From: Acidobacteriota bacterium
GTDB lineage: Bacteria > Acidobacteriota > Vicinamibacteria > Vicinamibacterales > SCN-69-37
Length of the DNA stretch: 7,386 bases
Assembly (NCBI GenBank): GCA_021824055.1
Contig: JAKALV010000166.1
Location: 1 to 7,386, forward strand
Direction of reading: 5' to 3'
Part shown: positions 1-4,784 of the stretch, in pieces
Layout: the number at the start of each line of letters is the position of its first letter
Position numbering within the stretch: position 1 is the stretch's first letter
The notes under the pieces: model-generated
Told to the model about the DNA's origin: nothing
Databases searched by the model: none
The model's input: only the letters and a program-made list of their open reading frames with translations
Made by a program: the position numbers and the translations under genes

Positions 1-797
1 TTGTGTCCGGCGCAGACCTGGCCGACCGAAAAACTGCCTTTGGCGCCGTTGTCAAACCGGACCAGCACAGAGGCCAGATCTTCCATCTGCATCGTGACGA
101 GCTCAACCGCTGCGTCACGCGCGCCCTGCTGAAATGCTTCTCGCGCCGCCTTCGGCTTCTTGCGCACCGGCACCACGGTGGTGATGTCCGCCAGAACGTG
201 CGTGATCCGCAGCCCGGCGATGTGCTGCGCCAAATCGCACCAGTGCGACCCGATGTCGCCGAGGGCCGAGGTGACGCCGCCCTTGTCGGGCTCGAGCCGC
301 CACGAGTAGTCCGTGTCCTTCAACAGCCAATCCTGCAGGTAGTGGCCATGGATGAAGTGCGGCCGCCCGATCTCTCCGGCGGCCACCGACGCGCGCGCGT
401 GCTGCACCAGGGGATTGCCGCGATAGTTGAACGTCACCGCATGGACGATGCCGGCGGCGGTGGCGAGTTTCAGAAGTTCCCGCGCCTCGGCCGGCGTCAG
501 CGCCAGCGGCTTGTCCGACACCACGTGCTTGCCGGCGGCAATCGCCGCGGCCGTGACGGGAAAGTGCAGGTGGTTGGGCGTCGCGTTGTGCACGACCTCC
601 ACATCGGGATCACGCACAAGGTCTTCGTAGTTGCCGTACGAGCGCCGCGCGCCCAGTTGCTCCGCCTTCAGCGCCGCCGACTCGCTGTTGCTGCCGGCCA
701 CCGCGACGATGTCGACGTAGCCGAGCCGCCGCACGGCATCGACATGATGCGGCCCCACGAACCCCGCGCCCACCAGACCCATTCCGATTCGTCTCAC
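1..797 (-). CDS. Gfo/Idh/MocA family NAD(P)-dependent oxidoreductase (3' end cut by window edge)
   Basis: Reading the minus strand from a GTG at 797 gives 265 uninterrupted codons that run off position 1. The start of the protein is a Rossmann fold: after MRRIGM comes GLVGAGFVG, whose GAGFVG (residues 10-15) fits GxGxxG. The family's EKP-type motif appears as SDKP, with D95-K96-P97, followed by LALTPAEA. The dimerisation/catalytic part carries DIGSH (D181, H185), the usual Asp/His pair of this family. Members are usually 350-400 residues, so roughly the last 100 are missing. They oxidise or reduce sugar or cyclitol carbons with NAD(P); substrate cannot be read here. No signal peptide is visible, so cytoplasmic action is likely. 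I chose GTG797 because GGTGGGG lies 7 nt upstream and the first beta strand follows directly; in-frame ATG824 (adds 9 residues) and ATG782 are alternatives. It is divergent from the isomerase gene at 856, suggesting shared control. Confidence 0.93.
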   Translation of the reverse strand, partial: MRRIGMGLVGAGFVGPHHVDAVRRLGYVDIVAVAGSNSESAALKAEQLGARRSYGNYEDLVRDPDVEVVHNATPNHLHFPVTAAAIAAGKHVVSDKPLALTPAEARELLKLATAAGIVHAVTFNYRGNPLVQHARASVAAGEIGRPHFIHGHYLQDWLLKDTDYSWRLEPDKGGVTSALGDIGSHWCDLAQHIAGLRITHVLADITTVVPVRKKPKAAREAFQQGARDAAVELVTMQMEDLASVLVRFDNGAKGSFSVGQVCAGH

Positions 798-843
798 GTC
801 GGCACCCCACCGTTGCGACAACATTCTGACCCAATTTTCGCGT

Positions 844-849
844 TACCAT
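844..849 (+). promoter_or_regulatory. candidate -10 element for a leaderless transcript
   Basis: TACCAT fits the TANNNT pattern and ends 6 nt before the ATG at 856, so transcription would begin at or next to the start codon. No Shine-Dalgarno-like purine run is present between 825 and 855, which agrees with a leaderless message. No good -35 box sits 16-18 bp upstream (TTGCGA at 813-818 is too far). The gap to the divergent gene is only 58 bp, so the promoters for both directions must be packed into it. This is inference from pattern alone. Confidence 0.3.
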
Positions 850-855
850 CTCGCC

Positions 856-1797
856 ATGCCCAACCAAGCCAGGAACCTCAGCCGCCGCCAGTTTGCCGCC
901 ATGGCCGCGTTCGCCCTGCCGGGCGTTTCCGCGCTGCGTTCCCTGGCGGCCCCGCACCCTGGGACCAGCATTCTGGATCCTTGGCCGCCTGCCACCCTGG
1001 CACCCTTTGCCGGCGTCGTCATTGGCGCGATCACCTATAGCTTTCGCAGCATCCCGAACGCCGAGGACATCGTGCCGGCGATGCAGCAGATCGGCCTGAC
1101 TGAGGTTGAGGTGATGTCGAACCACGTCGAAGCGCTGGCCGGCGCGCCGTCGATCGGCCGCGGCGCATCGCGCGAGCCGCTGCTCGAGTGGCGCAAGAAC
1201 GCGACGCCGGCCATGTTTCAGGCGGCGCGCAAGAAATTCAACGACGCCGGCATCGAGGTCCGGTTCCTGACCTACAACATGAACAAGGCCACGACCGACG
1301 ACGAGATTGAATACGCGTTTCGGATGGCCGCCGCGCTCGGCGTGAAGGCCATCACGACCTCCACGCAGGTCAGCGTGGCGCAGCGTATCGCGCCGTTCGC
1401 CGACAAACACAGGATGATGGTGGGCTTTCACGGCCACTCGAGCGTGAATCAACCGGACGAGTTCGCGACGCCTGAGACTTTCGCCAAGGCGATGGCGATG
1501 TCGACGTTTCACGGCGTCAACCTCGACATCGGCCATTTCACCGCCGCCAACTACGACGCCGTGGCGTACATCAAGGAACACCACGCGCGCATCACCAACT
1601 TGCATCTGAAAGACCGGAAGAAGAATCAGGGGCCCAACGTGCCGTGGGGACAGGGCGACACGCCCATCCGAGAGGTCCTGTTGCTGTTGAAGAGCCAGGG
1701 CTGGAACATTCCCGCGAACATCGAGTTCGAGTACCCGGGCGACGCGGTGACGGAGGTCACCAAGTGCCTGCAGTTCTGTGAGGATATTTTGAAATGA
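856..1797 (+). CDS. Tat-exported sugar isomerase/epimerase-like TIM-barrel protein (AP endonuclease 2 / xylose isomerase-like fold)
   Basis: The 313-residue product begins with a twin-arginine signal: S9-R10-R11-Q-F13 followed by an Ala-rich hydrophobic stretch to about residue 32, predicting folded export to the periplasm. The rest (about 52-313) matches the sugar phosphate isomerase/epimerase TIM-barrel superfamily: EVEVM near residues 83-87, FHGHSS (H192, H194), NLDIGHF (D224, H227), NLHLKD (H250, K252, D253) and IEFEYPG (E290, E292). These Glu/Asp/His positions at the barrel's C-terminal edge are the expected divalent-metal ligands; exact assignment is inferred. Family roles include ketose epimerisation, inosose dehydration and cleavage of 3-keto-glycosides, so the reaction stays open. 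Length is normal. It overlaps the quinoprotein gene by 4 bp (ATGA), implying translational coupling and joint function, and it is divergent from a Gfo/Idh gene, a frequent partner of this fold. The ATG at 856 lacks a Shine-Dalgarno site but places the Tat motif correctly. Confidence 0.92.
   Translation: MPNQARNLSRRQFAAMAAFALPGVSALRSLAAPHPGTSILDPWPPATLAPFAGVVIGAITYSFRSIPNAEDIVPAMQQIGLTEVEVMSNHVEALAGAPSIGRGASREPLLEWRKNATPAMFQAARKKFNDAGIEVRFLTYNMNKATTDDEIEYAFRMAAALGVKAITTSTQVSVAQRIAPFADKHRMMVGFHGHSSVNQPDEFATPETFAKAMAMSTFHGVNLDIGHFTAANYDAVAYIKEHHARITNLHLKDRKKNQGPNVPWGQGDTPIREVLLLLKSQGWNIPANIEFEYPGDAVTEVTKCLQFCEDILK
1780..1784 (+). promoter_or_regulatory. ribosome binding site of the quinoprotein gene
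   Basis: GAGGA lies inside the last codons of the preceding gene, 9 nt before the ATG at 1794. It supports that start and shows independent initiation as well as coupling through the ATGA overlap. The first gene of the pair has no such site. Confidence 0.65.
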
Positions 1798-4631
1798 AGA
1801 CAGCGAGTCACCGATCCACGGCCGCGCGCCTCTCAGTGTTCTTGACCGTCGCCGGGGTCGGCATCCTCCTCGCGGCGCAGTCGAGGCCGGCGCCGGTCAA
1901 GCCCGAGATGAACCGCTTTACGCCCGTCACGGTGATCCAGCCGGGCGAGCTCGATGAGCCGATGGAGTTCCAGGTCCTGCCGAGCGGCAAGGTGTACTTC
2001 ATCGAGCGCAAGGGCACGCTGAAGGTCTACGACCCGGCGACCCGGCTCACCAAGAAGATCGAGACGCTGCCGGTCAACACGAAGTACACGAGCGCGGATG
2101 GCGTGAAGAAGGAGGCGGAAGAGGGCCTGATCGGCCTCGAGCTCGATCCCCACTTCGCGACGAACCACTTCATCTACCTGCTGTACGCCGAGACCACCGT
2201 GACCAAGCACGTGCTGGCGCGATGGACGCTCAACGAATTCGATGAACTCGACCCCGACTCGAAGAAGGTCGTGCTCGAGTACGGCACGCAGCGCGAGGTG
2301 TGCTGTCACACCGGCGGGGGCATGACCTGGGACAAGGACGGCAATCTGCTGATCACCGTCGGCGACAACACGGGCGTGAATCTGACGTCGCACACCGACG
2401 AACGGCCGGGCCGCGCGAACTGGGACGATCAGCGCTCGGCCGCGAACACCAACGACCTGCGCGGCAAGATCCTGCGCATTCATCCCGAGCCGGACGGCAG
2501 CTACACGATTCCGAAGGGCAATCTCTTTCCGCCCGGCACGCCGCAGACGCGCCCCGAGATCTTCGCGATGGGGCTGCGCAATCCATGGCGTGTGTTCGTC
2601 GACAGCCAGACCGGCTGGGTCCTGTGGAGCGAGGTCGGGCCGGACGCGCTCGAGGACACCGCGAACACCGCGCGCGGGTATGACGAGTTCAATCTCGCGA
2701 AAGGGCCGGGCAACTTCGGCTGGCCGTATTTCATCGGCGCCACCGGCGCGTTTCCCGTCTTCGACTACGCGAAGAACGCGCCGGGACCGCGCAAGGATCC
2801 CGCGCATCCGACCAACACGTCGGTGAACAATACCGGCCTGCGCGACCTGCCGCCGGCCCAGCCGCCGGTCATCTACTATCCGTATGCGTTGTCCGACAAG
2901 TTTCCGGAGCTCGGCACCGGCGCGCGTTCCGCGATGGGCGGTCCGATCTTCCATCGCGCCGACTTTCCGAAAGGGAAGCGCGTCTTCCCCGACTACTACG
3001 AGGGCAAGTGGCTGATCGGTGATTTGTGCCGCGGCTTGATCATGTCGGTGTCGCTGACCGCCGACGGCGCGTACGCGGGCATGGAACGGTTTCTGCCGTC
3101 CTACAAACCCGTCGAGCCCATCGACATGAAATTCGGGCCGGACGGAGATTTGTACGTACTCGAATACGGCAGCAACTGGTTCCGCAAGAGTGACAACTCG
3201 CGCCTGGTGCGCATCGAGTACAACGCCGGCAATCGCGCGCCGGTGGCGAAAGCCACCGCGAGCACCCTCGGCGGCACGGTGCCGCTGAAAGTCACGCTCT
3301 CGGCGAAGGGCAGCACGGATCCGGACGGCGACGCGCTCAAGTACTCGTGGAGCGTCGAGCCCGAGCAGGGCGGAGCGGCGAGGACGTTCACCACGCCGGA
3401 CGCTGCCGTGACGTTCGACAAGAACGGCGTCTACTTCGCGACGCTCACGGTGACCGATCCCGCGGGCAAGAGCGCCGACCAGCTCCTGACCATTGTCGCC
3501 GGCAACGAGCCGCCGACGATCACGTTTGACGTTCCCGGCAACAAGACCTTCTTCTTCGGCGATCAACCGCTGAAGTACGCGGTCACCGTCAAGGACAAGG
3601 AAGACGGCGTGGCGCCGCCCGAGCGCGTGGCGTTCAGCATCGACCACGTCTCCGAGAACTTCGAGACGGACTGGCTGACGCAGGACGATGCCGAGGTGGA
3701 CGGCACGACGCGGTTCGGTGTGGCGAAGGCGCTGATGGCGCAGAGCGACTGCAAGACGTGCCACAACCTCGACAGCAAGTCGAACGGCCCGGCGTGGACG
3801 AAGGTGGCCGAGAAATACGCCGGCGACGCGGCGGGCCAGGCCAAGCTCGTCGACAAGGTCCGCACCGGTGGATCCGGCGTATGGGGCGACGTGAACATGG
3901 CGGCGCACCCGGGGCTGACGCCGGCGGAAGTGCGGTCGATCATCGATTACGTGATGAACATCAAGAGCACGACCATCAACACTCTGCCGCTGAGCGGGGC
4001 CTACCACACCGGTTCGGGAGGTTCGGGAGGTTCGGGAGGTGCGGGAGGTTGGGGAGGTTCGGCCGGTTCGGGAGGTTCGCGGGGTGCGGCGGGTGCGGCA
4101 GGGAAGATCGTGTTCCGCGCGGTCTATACCGACAAAGGCGCGCCCGGATTACGGTCGCACACCGTGGAGGCCGTGACGGTTCGACGGAGTCCGACCTTGC
4201 GCGCGGTGGCCGCCGACGTGACGTCGGGGATGTCGTTCCGTTTCGAGATGAACGGCGGCGTGCAGACGATGGCCGCGCATACGAATGACTATCTCGTGTT
4301 CAAGAACATCGACCTGACGGGGATCCGGCAACTGCGCATCGCTTCACAGGCGGTCGCGCGAGAAGGATTCAAGGGCGGCACGATCGAAGTGCGCCTCGGG
4401 TCTGTGACCGGCGAGCTGATCGGCCAGGCGACCATCGGCAATAACGGCGTGGTCGTGGACGCCACAGCCGCGGAAACAGCCGGCGCCGGTGGCGCGTCTG
4501 GCGCAGGAGTCGCGACCGTTGCGCTGAAGGCGACGTCCGGCGAACGCGATCTGTACTTCGTCGTCCGCAATGCCGCCGCGAAACCGGGCGATCTGATCCT
4601 CTCGATATCAACGATCACGTTTGTGCAGTAG
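1794..4631 (+). CDS. secreted modular PQQ-type sugar dehydrogenase with PKD, cytochrome c and CBM6-like domains
   Basis: The 945-residue protein starts with a Sec signal (basic MKTASHRSTAAR, then a hydrophobic core to about residue 28). Residues about 40-477 resemble the glucose/sorbosone dehydrogenase six-bladed propeller: EEGLIGLELDP, CCHTGGGMTWD with H172, GLRNPWRVF with R262-N263, and closing DGDLYVLEYGS. H172 and R262 are my candidates for the catalytic His and PQQ-binding Arg known in soluble glucose dehydrogenase. About 480-570 is a PKD domain (STDPDGD near 507-513) and 571-640 a second Ig-like segment. A class I cytochrome c follows, with C653-K-T-C656-H657 and probable axial M702 (DVNMAAHPG). 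A Gly/Ser linker (740-770) leads to a CBM6-like module (771-945; GGTIEVRLGSVTGELIG), which carries an unusual Ala/Gly-rich insert at 890-906. Role: extracytoplasmic oxidation of a saccharide with PQQ-to-heme electron transfer (inference). PQQ dependence is family-based; no PQQ biosynthesis genes are in view. Coupled to the upstream isomerase gene. Confidence 0.92.
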   Translation: MKTASHRSTAARLSVFLTVAGVGILLAAQSRPAPVKPEMNRFTPVTVIQPGELDEPMEFQVLPSGKVYFIERKGTLKVYDPATRLTKKIETLPVNTKYTSADGVKKEAEEGLIGLELDPHFATNHFIYLLYAETTVTKHVLARWTLNEFDELDPDSKKVVLEYGTQREVCCHTGGGMTWDKDGNLLITVGDNTGVNLTSHTDERPGRANWDDQRSAANTNDLRGKILRIHPEPDGSYTIPKGNLFPPGTPQTRPEIFAMGLRNPWRVFVDSQTGWVLWSEVGPDALEDTANTARGYDEFNLAKGPGNFGWPYFIGATGAFPVFDYAKNAPGPRKDPAHPTNTSVNNTGLRDLPPAQPPVIYYPYALSDKFPELGTGARSAMGGPIFHRADFPKGKRVFPDYYEGKWLIGDLCRGLIMSVSLTADGAYAGMERFLPSYKPVEPIDMKFGPDGDLYVLEYGSNWFRKSDNSRLVRIEYNAGNRAPVAKATASTLGGTVPLKVTLSAKGSTDPDGDALKYSWSVEPEQGGAARTFTTPDAAVTFDKNGVYFATLTVTDPAGKSADQLLTIVAGNEPPTITFDVPGNKTFFFGDQPLKYAVTVKDKEDGVAPPERVAFSIDHVSENFETDWLTQDDAEVDGTTRFGVAKALMAQSDCKTCHNLDSKSNGPAWTKVAEKYAGDAAGQAKLVDKVRTGGSGVWGDVNMAAHPGLTPAEVRSIIDYVMNIKSTTINTLPLSGAYHTGSGGSGGSGGAGGWGGSAGSGGSRGAAGAAGKIVFRAVYTDKGAPGLRSHTVEAVTVRRSPTLRAVAADVTSGMSFRFEMNGGVQTMAAHTNDYLVFKNIDLTGIRQLRIASQAVAREGFKGGTIEVRLGSVTGELIGQATIGNNGVVVDATAAETAGAGGASGAGVATVALKATSGERDLYFVVRNAAAKPGDLILSISTITFVQ
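4011..4100 (+). repeat. 9-bp coding minisatellite, ten units, encoding a Gly/Ser/Ala linker
   Basis: Ten consecutive 9-bp units fill this stretch exactly. The first three are identical GGTTCGGGA; later ones drift (GGTGCGGGA, GGTTGGGGA, GGTTCGGCC, then GGTTCGGGA again, then GGTTCGCGG, GGTGCGGCG, GGTGCGGCA). They encode tripeptides GSG, GAG, GWG, GSA, GSR and GAA at residues 740-769, between the cytochrome c domain and the CBM6-like module. Unit length is a multiple of three, so gain or loss of units keeps the frame. Divergence grows toward the 3' end, as expected if expansion was recent at the 5' end. Confidence 0.9.
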
Positions 4632-4637
4632 GGCGTC

Positions 4638-4665
4638 GTCCAAGGTCCAACGTCCAAGGTCCAAC
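4638..4665 (+). repeat. 14-bp direct repeat, two perfect copies
   Basis: GTCCAAGGTCCAAC occurs twice without spacing (4638-4651 and 4652-4665) and makes up most of the left arm of the outer inverted repeat. Each copy itself contains two GTCCAA words, pointing to growth by slippage or short duplication. The right arm lacks an equally exact doubling (TTGGAC spaced by variants), so the two arms have diverged. Confidence 0.9.
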
Positions 4666-4675
4666 GTCACTCCCA

Positions 4676-4718
4676 GGTCCCAAGTCCTGGACGTCCGGAC
4701 GTCCCAGGACTTAGGACC
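4676..4718. terminator. strong internal hairpin, possible bidirectional terminator
   Basis: GGTCC (4676-4680) pairs with GGACC (4714-4718), then after a C/A mismatch AAGTCCTG (4682-4689) pairs with CAGGACTT (4705-4712). The core GACGTCCGGACGTC (4690-4703) is a perfect palindrome giving 5 bp and a CCGG loop; one C at 4704 is unpaired. It sits midway between two genes that converge, which fits termination from both sides. Against a classical intrinsic terminator: neither strand shows a run of T after the stem. Confidence 0.4.
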
Positions 4719-4738
4719 GAGGACCGAGGACCCAGGAC
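4714..4738 (+). repeat. 7-bp tandem repeat inside the inverted-repeat block
   Basis: GGACCGA, GGACCGA, GGACCCA and a partial GGAC follow each other directly. The first copy also forms the 3' foot of the internal hairpin. The same GGACC word appears, inverted, in the flanking arms. Confidence 0.85.
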
Positions 4739-4784
4739 AACAAGTGACCTTGGACGTTGGACTTTGAACCTTGGACTGCCGTTC

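Larger units (their letters stand above)
4638..4776. repeat. nested inverted-repeat block between convergent genes
   Basis: The outer arms are 4638-4670 and 4744-4776, 33 bp each. The right arm's reverse complement matches the left arm at 29 of 33 positions by my count. Inside lie a second hairpin (4676-4718) and a 7-bp tandem run (4714-4738), so almost the whole gap between the stop codons at 4631 and 4785 is made of GTCC/GGAC words. No open frame or transposase is present, and no T-tract follows the right arm. It could be a bidirectional transcription barrier, a REP/BIME-like element or a MITE-like remnant; a flanking target-site duplication is not evident. Confidence 0.85.

Noticed and set aside
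3..1040. A 345-codon plus-strand open frame opposite the Gfo/Idh gene
   Set aside because: The minus strand has an unmistakable Rossmann start, DKP and DIGSH motifs; the plus frame is Arg/His-rich, lacks any motif and would overrun the start of the isomerase gene.
610..1605. A 331-codon minus-strand open frame opposite the isomerase gene
   Set aside because: It has Arg/Gly/His-rich composition typical of a mirror frame, and it would overlap both the Gfo/Idh gene and the Tat-signal gene.
1833..4007. A 724-codon open frame on the minus strand opposite the quinoprotein gene
   Set aside because: It is rich in Arg, His and Val with no recognisable domain, and lies opposite a coding frame with clear family motifs. 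Long antisense frames are expected in GC-rich codon-biased genes.
4638..4776. The inverted-repeat block as a CRISPR array or an insertion sequence
   Set aside because: Repeat units are 7-14 bp without unique spacers of regular length, and there is no transposase frame or visible target-site duplication.
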